This document shows, in pieces, positions 9,050 through 18,442 of a stretch of 64,000 bases of DNA. Source of the DNA: Promicromonospora umidemergens (lineage in GTDB: Bacteria > Actinomycetota > Actinomycetes > Actinomycetales > Cellulomonadaceae); assembly GCF_024171995.1 (NCBI RefSeq), contig NZ_JAMTCT010000001.1:705568-769567 (forward strand). Direction: 5' to 3'. A program made the translations under genes and the position numbers. The notes under the pieces are model-generated. The model was not told the origin of the DNA, ran no database searches, and saw only the letters and a list, made by a program, of their open reading frames with translations. The number at the start of each line of letters is the position of its first letter. Position 1 is the first letter of the stretch.

Positions 9050-10747
9050 ATGCGCAGGAGATACACAGCGGGGCCGCTCGCCGCGGCAGCGGTGGTCGCC
9101 CTGGCGACGACCATGCTGACGACAGCGAGCGCGGCGGCACCGCAGCGCGACGACCAGGTCACGGTCACCGTCGACACCCAGGACGTGGTGCAGGAGGACT
9201 ACCTCGGGATCGGTGTCAACGTCATCCCGTGGAGCCTCATGGCCAACACCACCGAGCGCGGGTACGACGAGGCCGACTGGGAGGTCGATGTCGAGCGCAT
9301 CCGTACGTTGCGGCCCAAGGTCGCACGGCTGTGGTTCCAGATCGACTGGATGGAGCTCGAGAAGGGGCAGTACGACTTCGAGAGTCCGGAGATCCGGACG
9401 ATCTACCGCTATCTCGACGCCTTCGAGGAGGCCGGCACCGAGATCCTGTTCAACTTCGGCTGGAAGGTGGGCGGCGAGGTCCACGACTGGTTCAACTACC
9501 CCGGCGTGCGCGATCCGTACGAGAGCGCGCCCGCCGACCTGGAGGCCTATGGCGAGTCCGCCTCCGCCGTCCTGCGCGAGCTCATCGACGAGCGAGGCTA
9601 CGACAACGTCCGCTACCTGACCTTCTACAACGAGCCCAACGGCGGCTGGGACTTCGAGGGCCCGGCCGACCAGAAGAAGTACTACGCCGACATGGCCCGA
9701 GCGGTGCACGACCAGCTCGTCGCCGACGGGCTGCGGGACCGTGTCGAGATCTGGGGTCCCGAAGAGGTCGGCGCCCCCGACTGGACCGCCTACATGGCCC
9801 GGAACGCCGGAGACGTGTTCGACGCCTACAGCTTTCATCTCTACGGTGAGGACTACGCACGCCTTGCGGGGTTCATCGACGAGCGGCAGGCGACGATCGG
9901 TGACGCCCCGCTGCACCTGACCGAGATGGGCTGGGCGGACCCGGGGGACAGCGGGTGGGAGACCGGGCACGCCAACTACATCATCGGGAGTGCCAACGGC
10001 GGCGTCCGCTCCAACCTCATCTGGCAGCTCAACGGGGTCATGCCTGACGACCCCGCATTCAACACCAACGGATCGTTCAATCTCTGGGACTCGGTGGTCC
10101 TCGGCATCGAGCCGACCGCGGCGTTCTACGAGGCCGGTGCCCTGATGCGGTACATCCCCGAGCACAGCACGGTGCTACGCACCACGTCGTCCGACGAGGA
10201 CGTCCGGGCGACGGCCTTCCGGTCGGCCGAGGGCGGGCACACGGTGCTCGTGGAGACCAAGGGCGACGAAGCCAAGGACGTGCGCGTGGAGTTCGTGGGC
10301 GACCGGCTCGAGGACGCCGGGTTCCACCGCATCGCGTACACCGATGCCGACGGCGAGCCCGAGGCGAACGCCCTGCTGCCCGCCTCGAGCGGGACGCTCC
10401 GGGCCAAGGGCACGGCCGAGGCCGGGCCGGCCTTCACCGACACGGCACTTCCGGCCGCGCACGGCTACGCCATATACACCCAGGCCGCTCCGGCACTGCA
10501 GGTAGCGGTGGACCCCGTGCAGTCCGCCGTGTCCGGCGGCGGGTCGGCTGCGCTCCGCGCTCGCGTGGTCGACGGCAAGGGCGGGGTGACGTGGAGCGTC
10601 GTCGGCGAAGGGAACGGCGAGATCGACACCTCCGGTGTGTTCACAGCGCCCGACGTGGACGCGGAGCGCACGGTCGCGATCCGCGCGACCAGCACGGCGG
10701 AGCCGTCGAGCTACGCGGTGGCCCAGGTGGTCGTCACGCCGGGGTGA
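9050..10747 (+). CDS. secreted clan-A glycoside hydrolase with C-terminal Ig-like domain
   Basis: A 565-residue exported protein (signal peptide to about A30). A (beta/alpha)8 glycosidase domain of the GH39/GH5/GH30 kind covers about residues 40-370. The likely acid/base is E195 in FYNEPNGGW after strand 4, and the likely nucleophile is E292 in LTEMGWADPG after strand 7. A small beta domain follows (about 380-480), and the tail (about 485-565) is an Ig-like (Big_2-type) module. GGGACGGGAG precedes the start. The substrate is unknown; family placement is by fold and the Asn-Glu-Pro motif only. The gene stands alone and converges with pheA. Confidence 0.75.
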   Translation: MRRRYTAGPLAAAAVVALATTMLTTASAAAPQRDDQVTVTVDTQDVVQEDYLGIGVNVIPWSLMANTTERGYDEADWEVDVERIRTLRPKVARLWFQIDWMELEKGQYDFESPEIRTIYRYLDAFEEAGTEILFNFGWKVGGEVHDWFNYPGVRDPYESAPADLEAYGESASAVLRELIDERGYDNVRYLTFYNEPNGGWDFEGPADQKKYYADMARAVHDQLVADGLRDRVEIWGPEEVGAPDWTAYMARNAGDVFDAYSFHLYGEDYARLAGFIDERQATIGDAPLHLTEMGWADPGDSGWETGHANYIIGSANGGVRSNLIWQLNGVMPDDPAFNTNGSFNLWDSVVLGIEPTAAFYEAGALMRYIPEHSTVLRTTSSDEDVRATAFRSAEGGHTVLVETKGDEAKDVRVEFVGDRLEDAGFHRIAYTDADGEPEANALLPASSGTLRAKGTAEAGPAFTDTALPAAHGYAIYTQAAPALQVAVDPVQSAVSGGGSAALRARVVDGKGGVTWSVVGEGNGEIDTSGVFTAPDVDAERTVAIRATSTAEPSSYAVAQVVVTPG

Positions 10748-10797
10748 CGGGAAGGCGTGACCGGCGTGCCCGTCCTCAGCCTGCCTGCCTGAGCACG

Positions 10798-10819
10798 CCG
10801 TCCGGTCACGACCGGACGG
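10798..10819. terminator. short hairpin between convergent genes
   Basis: A perfect 9-bp GC stem (10798-10806 with 10811-10819, loop CACG) overlaps the pheA stop codon and can stop transcription from both sides. Confidence 0.5.
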
Positions 10820-11657
10820 GCGCCAGGCGCGCGGGGATGCCGGACGCGCCGTCCGGTCGCGAGTGCTTCGCGGCCGCGAGACGTCCGAGCACGGAGAGCC
10901 CGGAGCACTGCGCTCTGAGCGAGTCAAGGGCGCTCGCCTCGCGATCCTGGTCGAGGTCGGTGACGAAGAGCAGGAAGACGTAGTCGACGCTTCCCCGCAA
11001 CGGCCGGGCGACGATGTTCTCGAGGTTGCAGCCAAGGCTCGCGAGGGGCGTGAGCAGGGCTGCGAGGCTGCCAGGGGCGTTGCGCTCCGGCAGGGCGGCG
11101 AAGACGGTGGTCCACCGGTCCGTCGTCGGCCGCACGTCGTCGCGGCTCACGACGCCGAACTGGGTGATGGCGCCCGCGCCGTCCTCGACCTTCGTCGCGA
11201 TGGTCGCTACCGGGTACAGCTCGGCGCAGACGGGTGCGGCGATGGCGACCTCGCCGGGCGCGAGCGAGGCGCAGGCCTCCGCGGTCGACGACGCCGCCCT
11301 GCTGGGTACGCCGAGCGAGCTCACGTACCTCGCGCACTGGGCCAGGGCGTGCGGGTGGCTGACGACGACCTCGGGTACGACGTCCCCCGTCAGGGCATAG
11401 GCGTTGAAGGTCACCGGCACGAGCGTGTCGGCGACGATGCGGCTCGCCGTCGTGCCGAGGAGCGCGTCCCAGGTGGGCAGCACCACGCCGTTCACCGTGT
11501 TGTCGACGGGCACGACGGCGCCTTCGATCGAGCCGTCCTCGACCAGCGCGATCGCCTGGGCCTGCGTCGTCAGAGCCACGAGGTCGGCCCCTGGGCGCAG
11601 CTCCCGTGCGGCCGCGTGCGTGAATGTTCCCTCTGGGCCGAGATAGCCGATGGCCAC
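10806..11657 (-). CDS. pheA: prephenate dehydratase
   Basis: This 283-residue enzyme converts prephenate to phenylpyruvate for phenylalanine. The PDT catalytic domain (about 1-180) begins IGYLGPEGTF and contains the TQF version of the conserved T-x-F motif. An ACT domain follows (about 195-270). The start is GTG at 11657, with AGGAGG eight bases upstream. The ACT segment reads NLENIVARPLRG where the feedback-sensing family motif is usually ESRP, so the Glu and Ser are replaced by Val and Ala. The gene follows the TIR-NACHT gene by 41 bp and is probably the last gene of that transcription unit, stopping in a terminator. Confidence 0.92.
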   Translation of the reverse strand: MAIGYLGPEGTFTHAAARELRPGADLVALTTQAQAIALVEDGSIEGAVVPVDNTVNGVVLPTWDALLGTTASRIVADTLVPVTFNAYALTGDVVPEVVVSHPHALAQCARYVSSLGVPSRAASSTAEACASLAPGEVAIAAPVCAELYPVATIATKVEDGAGAITQFGVVSRDDVRPTTDRWTTVFAALPERNAPGSLAALLTPLASLGCNLENIVARPLRGSVDYVFLLFVTDLDQDREASALDSLRAQCSGLSVLGRLAAAKHSRPDGASGIPARLAPVRS

Positions 11658-11698
11658 GAATCCTCCTGTGCTGGTTTCCTTGGTACGCGCCGGCGGTG

Positions 11699-14600
11699 TC
11701 ACCGCCGTGCACCCATCTTCGTCAAGAACTGCTCCTGGAGCGGGCTCAGGCCGCCCGCACCGCTGATCTTCATCCCGCGGCAGCTGATGCGCTGGTTGGT
11801 ATCGCCCTGCAGGGCGGTCTCGTCCCGCTGAGCCCAGCTGACGGTGCTCCAGGACCGGACGTAGCCGTCGAGGCTGCCGCTGACCAGGGCGTCGTCGTGC
11901 CGCTGGAAGGCGAGGCTCCAGACGGCGGCCTCGTGCGCGTCGACCTTCCGGAGCAAGCGCGCCGGCTCGTCTCCCGAGACGTCCCAGACCCGGATGACGC
12001 CGTCGGAGTCGCCGCTGGCGAGCAGGCGTCCGTCGTGGCTGTAGGCGACGGACCACACGATGGTCTGGTGGCCGGTGAGGACGGTGCGCGCACGACGCGC
12101 GTCGACGTCCCACAGCCGGACGGTCCCGTCGTTGCTGGCGGAGGCGACGGTGCGGCTGTCGGGGGACCAGGCGACGCCGTTGACGAGGCTCTCGTGGCCT
12201 TCGAGGCGCTGGACGCACCGCAGCTGGAGCCCGTCGGACGGGTCGGTGGCGAGCATCCACAGCCCGACGGTCGCGTCGAAGCTCCCGGTCGCGAGCCATC
12301 GGCCGTCCGGCGAGGCGTTGATCGAGTAGACCGTGGCACGGTGCTCTCGTGCGGACTTGAGCTCCGCGCCGTCGTCGACGGACCAGGCTCTGACCAGTGC
12401 GTCGCTGCCCGCGGTGAAGAGGTAGGCCCCGCTCGGGTCGAACGCGACGTCGTACACCGTGTTGGTGTGCCCCTCGAGCACGAGCCGTGACGTGGGGTGC
12501 CCGGACGGTACGTCGGTGCGCCACACCGTAGCCGTGTGATCGAAGCTGCCGGCGGCCAGGGTCTTCCCGCTACGGTCGAACTGGACGCTCGTCAGGGAGT
12601 CCGAGGGCCCGCGCAGCCGGTGCAGCTCGGCTCCGTCGCGGTCCTGGACGCTGACGCTGCTGTCACCGAGCGTCACCGCACGCGACCCGGCGGGGCCGGT
12701 GGCGACGCCCTTGCCCGACGAGCGCACGCCCAGGTTCAGGTCCTTGAACGTCGCGTCCGTGAAGTCGGTGGACGTGAGCTGGGCGTCGGTGACGTTCATC
12801 GACTCCACGATCGACCGGACGAAGCTCGAGCCCCTGAGGTTCGCCCCGGCGAGGTCGGCGCCCACGACGACCAGCTGCGAGAAGTCCCGTCGCGAGAGGC
12901 GGAACCGCAGCGCCCGGAGCAGCGACAGCACGTTGCCGGCCGTGTAGTGGTCGTCGTAGCGGCCGCGGATCGTCGCGAGGTGGTCGTAGAGGCGCGGTGC
13001 GTCGACGGGCATGCCGGCGAGGAACGCGATGATCTCGGGGGAGAGGTGCCGGGTCGCCAGGAGGTGGTAGCCGCCGTTGGCGAGCTCGGTCGCGAGGTGG
13101 TCCGCGACGAAGTACTCGAGGAACGACTTGTGGGCGAACTGGTAGTGGCCGTGCGAGTCGCGCTGGAGGTACGACTGCGTGGTCAGGTCAGCGGCGATCG
13201 CCTCGAGGAGCCCCGGGATCCGCACGTAGTTCTCGCCCGCGACGATCTTCGCGACGGCCTCCGCGCGGACGTCGAGCGTGTCCTCCTGGAACATCGCCCA
13301 GGCGAGCCGCTGCATCAGCGGCCGCCGCTCTCGCGGAGAGATCGCGTGCGGCCGGTCCCGGCTGACCTCCTCGATCCACCGGCGGGTGTACACGTCGTAC
13401 AGCTCCGCGAGCGTGGCGCCGCCGCGTCCCCGCATGGCCGGCAGCACCTCCAGGACGAGACCGAGGACGAACGGCCGCCGTACGAGGTCGAGCAGCCCGT
13501 ACGTGTCGGTGATGATGTTCCAGCGGCGCTCCCAGTCGCCGGGGTACCGCGCCTTGAGGATGTCGCGGATCTGATCCGTGCTGAACTCCCGCAGGTACAG
13601 GATGTCGAACCGGCGACCGCGGTCGCCGAGGAGCACCTCGGACTCGTCGTGCACGTCCCGGAAGTAGAGGGTGCGTGACGTGATGACCACCTTGCTGGCC
13701 GGCTCGGCGAGCGCGCGGAGACGCTCGAACGCCTGCGGCACGGTCTCCCGGTCGTCACGGGGCATCTCGTCGAAGCCGTCGCACAGGAGCAGGAGCAGCC
13801 CCTGCCGGTTCAGCTCGACCAGCACGGCGGCGACCTGGTCGTGCAGGCCGTGGTGCCTGCCGAACTCTTCGAGGATCATGCGGTCCGGGCTCTTTCGCCC
13901 GCCCGTCCGGGTCGTGGCCAGGCCCAGCGCGTCGAGGTCCCGTGGCGGCCGGACGTGGCGGAGCTCGACGAGCAGCGGGAACCGTCCGACGACGTCGGCG
14001 CCGTCGGGCCGGGCCGAGGCGCTCAGCAGCCGGTGCGCGAGGTCCAGGCAGAACCAGCTCTTGCCGCTCCCGAAGTCGCCGAGCAGCGCGAGCTGGGTAC
14101 CGCTCTCGTCCTCCGACCACCGCTCGACCGAGCCTCCGACGGACGTGCGCGGAGACCGGGAGATCTCGCTGCCGTCCTCGTGCCGGTCGGACTTGGCGGC
14201 GGCGAGCTCGACGAACGTCGACCCGGCTCCGGCGATGCGCCGGGCGTACTCGTAGCGGAGCCGGCCGAGGTACGGGTCGAGCGGCGCGAGCCTCGACACC
14301 ATCCCCCGGAACGTCGTCACCTCGACGTCGGTGGGCCAACCGTCAGGGGCGACCGCGTCCGTGCCCACCCGGTCGTCGACGACCAGGACCGTGTGGTCCG
14401 CGCCCGCTGCGCCGGCGGCCTCGGACAGCCGTACGAGCGTGGTGGTGCGAGGTTCGGCGACCGTGCACGCGACCACGACGGTCCCGGCGTGCCAGCCGAC
14501 GACGTCGTGGGCCGCCCGGGCCCGGAACCAGGGCTCGCCGGAGGGGCCCGTCCCGCTCCCGGAGACGTCGACCCCGACAGCCGTCAGCAGCGAACGCACG

Positions 14601-15064
14601 CGGCCGGCGAAACCGTGCGCCGGACCGTCCCAGCGCACCGGGTCGAGCGCCCGCTCGATCGTCGACCCGAGCCACGCGAGGTCGTCCTGCTCGGCAGGCA
14701 CCGCCTGGCGCTCGGTCAGCGGGTGCAGCGACTCGGGCAGCCGGCCGGCCTCCGGCAGGCCGGCGCCACGGACCAGGACGGGGAGGACCCGTTTGCCGTG
14801 ATCGAAGGCGTGCTCGATCTCCTGCCGCACGAAGTCGTCAGGATCGTCGATGCGTCCGTCACCGTCCCACCGGGGACCGATGACGGCCAGCACGAGGTCC
14901 GACTCGCGGATCGCCTCCCTGAGCAGGCGCGGGAACGCGGTGGCAGGAGGGATGCCCTCGGTGTCGAGGAACACGGCGGGATAGCGGTCGCGCAGGTAGT
15001 GGTAGTACCGCAGGCTCTCGTCGCGGGTGTCGTCCCGCCGGTACGAGATGAAGATCTTCGTCAT
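11699..15064 (-). CDS. TIR-NACHT-pentapeptide-WD40 STAND protein
   Basis: The 1121-residue protein begins with a TIR domain (about 1-145): FISYRRDD at 5-12, VFLDTEGIPP at 31-40 and the candidate catalytic Glu E82 in FVRQEIEHA, followed by KRVLPVLV. Residues 165-290 form an unassigned alpha/beta region. A NACHT-type STAND NTPase occupies about 320-660, with Walker A GDFGSGKS (329-336), Walker B LLLLLCDGFDE (423-433), sensor VVITSR (459-464) and the winged-helix motif FAHKSFLEYF (643-652). Pentapeptide-like repeats lie at about 731-780, and some seven WD40 repeats (about 790-1080) likely form a propeller. The layout is that of bacterial NLR-like immune or signalling proteins: WD40 senses, NACHT oligomerises, TIR cleaves NAD or makes a signal. 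It sits 44 bp after tyrA and 41 bp before pheA, an odd place for a defence gene. Antiphage function is inferred. Confidence 0.88.
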   Translation of the reverse strand: MTKIFISYRRDDTRDESLRYYHYLRDRYPAVFLDTEGIPPATAFPRLLREAIRESDLVLAVIGPRWDGDGRIDDPDDFVRQEIEHAFDHGKRVLPVLVRGAGLPEAGRLPESLHPLTERQAVPAEQDDLAWLGSTIERALDPVRWDGPAHGFAGRVRSLLTAVGVDVSGSGTGPSGEPWFRARAAHDVVGWHAGTVVVACTVAEPRTTTLVRLSEAAGAAGADHTVLVVDDRVGTDAVAPDGWPTDVEVTTFRGMVSRLAPLDPYLGRLRYEYARRIAGAGSTFVELAAAKSDRHEDGSEISRSPRTSVGGSVERWSEDESGTQLALLGDFGSGKSWFCLDLAHRLLSASARPDGADVVGRFPLLVELRHVRPPRDLDALGLATTRTGGRKSPDRMILEEFGRHHGLHDQVAAVLVELNRQGLLLLLCDGFDEMPRDDRETVPQAFERLRALAEPASKVVITSRTLYFRDVHDESEVLLGDRGRRFDILYLREFSTDQIRDILKARYPGDWERRWNIITDTYGLLDLVRRPFVLGLVLEVLPAMRGRGGATLAELYDVYTRRWIEEVSRDRPHAISPRERRPLMQRLAWAMFQEDTLDVRAEAVAKIVAGENYVRIPGLLEAIAADLTTQSYLQRDSHGHYQFAHKSFLEYFVADHLATELANGGYHLLATRHLSPEIIAFLAGMPVDAPRLYDHLATIRGRYDDHYTAGNVLSLLRALRFRLSRRDFSQLVVVGADLAGANLRGSSFVRSIVESMNVTDAQLTSTDFTDATFKDLNLGVRSSGKGVATGPAGSRAVTLGDSSVSVQDRDGAELHRLRGPSDSLTSVQFDRSGKTLAAGSFDHTATVWRTDVPSGHPTSRLVLEGHTNTVYDVAFDPSGAYLFTAGSDALVRAWSVDDGAELKSAREHRATVYSINASPDGRWLATGSFDATVGLWMLATDPSDGLQLRCVQRLEGHESLVNGVAWSPDSRTVASASNDGTVRLWDVDARRARTVLTGHQTIVWSVAYSHDGRLLASGDSDGVIRVWDVSGDEPARLLRKVDAHEAAVWSLAFQRHDDALVSGSLDGYVRSWSTVSWAQRDETALQGDTNQRISCRGMKISGAGGLSPLQEQFLTKMGARR

Positions 15065-15108
15065 TCCGGCCAGCCTTCGTGGGGAGTCGGAAGAGCGGTG
15101 CCGAGCTG

Positions 15109-16023
<915 letters not shown>

Positions 16024-16139
16024 GGTGTCCCCTCGCGCTCGTGAAAGATCGCTCGTGAAAGCTGGAAGGTGGTGCGAGAGCTGGTGCGGTCAGGAGCCTA
16101 CAGGTGGTCGGTGTGCGGAGGGGGTTCACGGCGGCATGT

Positions 16140-18224
16140 TCAGCGTGCAGGGGACGGTTCTGCCGGGGCGCCCAGGACGTGGCGGGTGAGGGTGTCGAGG
16201 ACGGTGAGGCCGTCGGCCGACAGCACCGACTCCAGGTGTCCCTGGACCGAGGCCACCCCCGGACCGCGCAGAGCCGTGAGCACGCCGTCCGCGTCGGCGG
16301 ACGGTTCCAGGGCGAGCCGCGCCACGGAGCTGTCGGCGGCGGCAGCCGTGATGGTGGTCAGCCGCGCGCCGAAGGTGTTGTAGTAGCCGATGGCGGCCGT
16401 GGTGCCGAACACGTCGGCGTCGAGCCGCACGCCCTGCCGCGGCGAGGGCAGCGCGCGGACCGGGAAGCCGGCGAGGCCGGCGAGCACCTGGTGGCTGAGG
16501 CAGACCGCGAGCAGCGGCCGGCCCGCCGTGACGCGCTCGTGGATCCGCCGGGTGATGGCGGCGATGCGCGGGTCCTCGTGGTCGCGCGGGTCGCCCGGTC
16601 CCGGGCCGAGGACGACGAGATCGTCCGCGAGCACGTCGGTGACGGCGTCCCACCGGACCACGCGGGCGGTCAGGCCGAGGTGGCTCAGCTGATGGGCGAG
16701 CATGGTCGTGAACTGGTCCTCGTGGTCGACCACGAGGACGCTCCGGCCGGCCAGCGGCGAGATCCGCGCGCTCTCGAGCCGCGTCGCGGACCGGTCGGCC
16801 GGTCCGGCGTGCGTAGCGTCCTGCGGACGGACCCAGAACTCGGCGAGCTGGCTGTTGCGGGCGGTCAGTGCCGCGGCGACGCCGGGCTGCGTGTTCAGGT
16901 CGACGACGGCGCCGGGACCGGCGCCGCGCGGCACCAGCCCGAGCGAGGCGAGCACGCCCGCGGCCTTGGCTCGCGTCTCCGCGACCTCGTGCTCGGGGAC
17001 GGAGTGACGGACGAGGGTCGCTCCGGCGGGGACGGACACGCGGCCGCCGTCGTGCAGGTAAGCCGTGCGGATGAGGATCGGGGCATCGAGCGAGTAGCTC
17101 GCGGGACCGGACGGGGTGTGCTCGGCAGGGTTGCCACGGGCGCCGTCGGGCTCGAACAGGGCGAGGACGCCCGAGTAGTAGCCGCGGGGGCGGGTCTCGT
17201 GGCGGGTGATGACCGCGCAGGCGTTCTCCATGGGCGATCCGGTCACGGTGGGCGCGAACATCGTCAGGCGCAGCGCCTCGCGCGGGTCGAGGGCGGTCCG
17301 GCCCTCCAGCAGGTACTCGGTGTGGCTGAGGCGGGCCATCTGCTTGAGGTACGGGCCGACGATGCGCCCGCCGCCGGGGCAGAGCGCGCTCATCATCTTC
17401 ATCTCCTCGTCGACCACCATGAAGAGCTCCTCGTTCTCCTTGGTGTCGCGCAGGAACTGAAGGACGCCGTCGCGCGTGGGGCCTGTCGCGGGGTGGCGGT
17501 AGGTGCCGCTGATCGGGTTCATCTGGGCCACGCCGTCGTGCAGGGTCAGGTGCCGCTCGGGTGTAGCGCCCGCCAGGGACAGCGACTCGCCGTCGGACGC
17601 CGGAGCGTGCACCGCGAAGGTCCAGTACGAACCGGTCTCGTGCGTGAGGAGAGCACGGAACCACGACGTCAGCGTGGGGACGGGCGCCGAGCCGGTGCGG
17701 GCCTCGAAGCGGCGCATCACGACGAAGTTGGCGCCGGCGCCCTGCCCGATCTCGTCGTCGATCACGCGGCGCACGATGCCCGCGTACTCGTCGTCCGGGA
17801 TGTCGAAGCCGAGCGGCTCGGCGGCGACAGGTTCGGGCGGGAGGGCGGCGACGGCGTCGGAAAGGGGGATGCGCTCGGACTCGCGCACGACGAGGCAGCG
17901 CAGCGGTGCGCCGTCGTCGTGCACGGTGAACCCGCGCTCGCGAGCCTGGCGGAACGGGACGACGGCGAGCACCGGAGCGCCGTCGAGGGGGATGTCGCGC
18001 AGCAGGTCGGCGTCGACGACGTCGCCGGTCAGCACCTCGACCTCGGTGCCGCCGTGGCGGCGCAGGAGCGCGAAGGGTAGCGATCCGTCGGACGCCAGGA
18101 CCCGAGCGAGGAGAGGGTGGCTCGTGGCGGTGGAGTCAGCGGGGCTGGCGGGGCTGGCGGGGCTGGCGGGGCTGGCAGGGCTGGCAGGGCTGGCAGGGCT
18201 GGCGGAGCCAGGTGTGCGGGACAT
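16140..18224 (-). CDS. fused anthranilate / 2-amino-2-deoxyisochorismate synthase (PhzE/TrpEG type)
   Basis: This 694-residue bifunctional protein joins a chorismate-binding (MST) domain (about 30-470; ISGTYRHPATGP and FAPTVTGSPMENA motifs) to a class I glutamine amidotransferase domain (about 500-690) with a complete triad: C575, H663, E665. It makes anthranilate, or the ADIC intermediate used by phenazine-type pathways, from chorismate and glutamine-derived ammonia. Motifs such as EELFMVVDEEMKMM and RPRGYYSGV look closest to PhzE, yet the upstream trp attenuator argues for a tryptophan-linked role. Streptomyces venezuelae is reported, from memory, to have a similar attenuated fused gene. 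The start at 18224 is chosen because GAGAGG precedes it. Residues 9-31 hold Ser-Pro-Ala repeats. Confidence 0.85.
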   Translation of the reverse strand: MSRTPGSASPASPASPASPASPASPASPADSTATSHPLLARVLASDGSLPFALLRRHGGTEVEVLTGDVVDADLLRDIPLDGAPVLAVVPFRQARERGFTVHDDGAPLRCLVVRESERIPLSDAVAALPPEPVAAEPLGFDIPDDEYAGIVRRVIDDEIGQGAGANFVVMRRFEARTGSAPVPTLTSWFRALLTHETGSYWTFAVHAPASDGESLSLAGATPERHLTLHDGVAQMNPISGTYRHPATGPTRDGVLQFLRDTKENEELFMVVDEEMKMMSALCPGGGRIVGPYLKQMARLSHTEYLLEGRTALDPREALRLTMFAPTVTGSPMENACAVITRHETRPRGYYSGVLALFEPDGARGNPAEHTPSGPASYSLDAPILIRTAYLHDGGRVSVPAGATLVRHSVPEHEVAETRAKAAGVLASLGLVPRGAGPGAVVDLNTQPGVAAALTARNSQLAEFWVRPQDATHAGPADRSATRLESARISPLAGRSVLVVDHEDQFTTMLAHQLSHLGLTARVVRWDAVTDVLADDLVVLGPGPGDPRDHEDPRIAAITRRIHERVTAGRPLLAVCLSHQVLAGLAGFPVRALPSPRQGVRLDADVFGTTAAIGYYNTFGARLTTITAAAADSSVARLALEPSADADGVLTALRGPGVASVQGHLESVLSADGLTVLDTLTRHVLGAPAEPSPAR
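18140..18206 (-). repeat. 9-bp tandem repeats encoding Ser-Pro-Ala
   Basis: Seven or so 9-bp units of the type GCCAGCCCT/C sit near the start of the fused synthase gene and give a flexible (Ser-Pro-Ala)n leader before the catalytic domain. Confidence 0.8.
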
Positions 18225-18282
18225 GCGTGGCCTCTCGGTTCGGGTGCCTGCCCCGGACCGACCGCCGCGTGGGAAACACGAG

Positions 18283-18309
18283 ACGACCGCCTCGGAGCGA
18301 GGCGGTCGT
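18283..18309 (-). terminator. trp attenuator terminator
   Basis: On the minus strand a 12-bp perfect stem (18298-18309 with 18283-18294, GAG loop) follows the leader peptide and precedes the synthase start by about 60 bases. A weak U-rich run (UGUUU) comes after it. A competing 7-bp hairpin (18335-18353, arms GCCCGCC/GGCGGGC) overlaps the Trp codons and stop of the leader peptide, as expected for ribosome-controlled attenuation. Confidence 0.75.
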
Positions 18310-18340
18310 GGACGTGTGAGTGGATGCGTCGCGAGCCCGC

Positions 18341-18385
18341 CTATTCGGCGGGCCACCAGTCCAGGCTGATCAGGTGCGACGTCAT
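18341..18385 (-). CDS. trpL: trp leader peptide
   Basis: A 14-codon frame encodes MTSHLISLDWWPAE with two adjacent Trp codons, four codons before the stop codon. It is followed by alternative hairpins and then the fused anthranilate/ADIC synthase. When charged tRNA-Trp is scarce, a ribosome stalled at the Trp pair would favour read-through. No Shine-Dalgarno is present; the predicted transcription start coincides with the A of the ATG, so the leader is probably translated from a leaderless transcript. Confidence 0.85.
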   Translation of the reverse strand: MTSHLISLDWWPAE

Positions 18386-18421
18386 GGCCGGAACGTTAGC
18401 GGTGCGTGGGCGGGGTGTCCA
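18385..18421 (-). promoter_or_regulatory. promoter of the trp-attenuated operon
   Basis: Reading the minus strand: -35 TGGACA (18421-18416), a 17-bp spacer, then -10 TAACGT (18398-18393), with seven bases to the leader-peptide ATG at 18385. The spacing puts +1 on the start codon. Confidence 0.6.
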
Positions 18422-18442
18422 CAGGGGAGTCCGGCCTGACGG

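Noticed and set aside
18140..18206. 9-bp repeats considered as a CRISPR or regulatory array
   Set aside because: They are in-frame Ser-Pro-Ala codons of the fused synthase.
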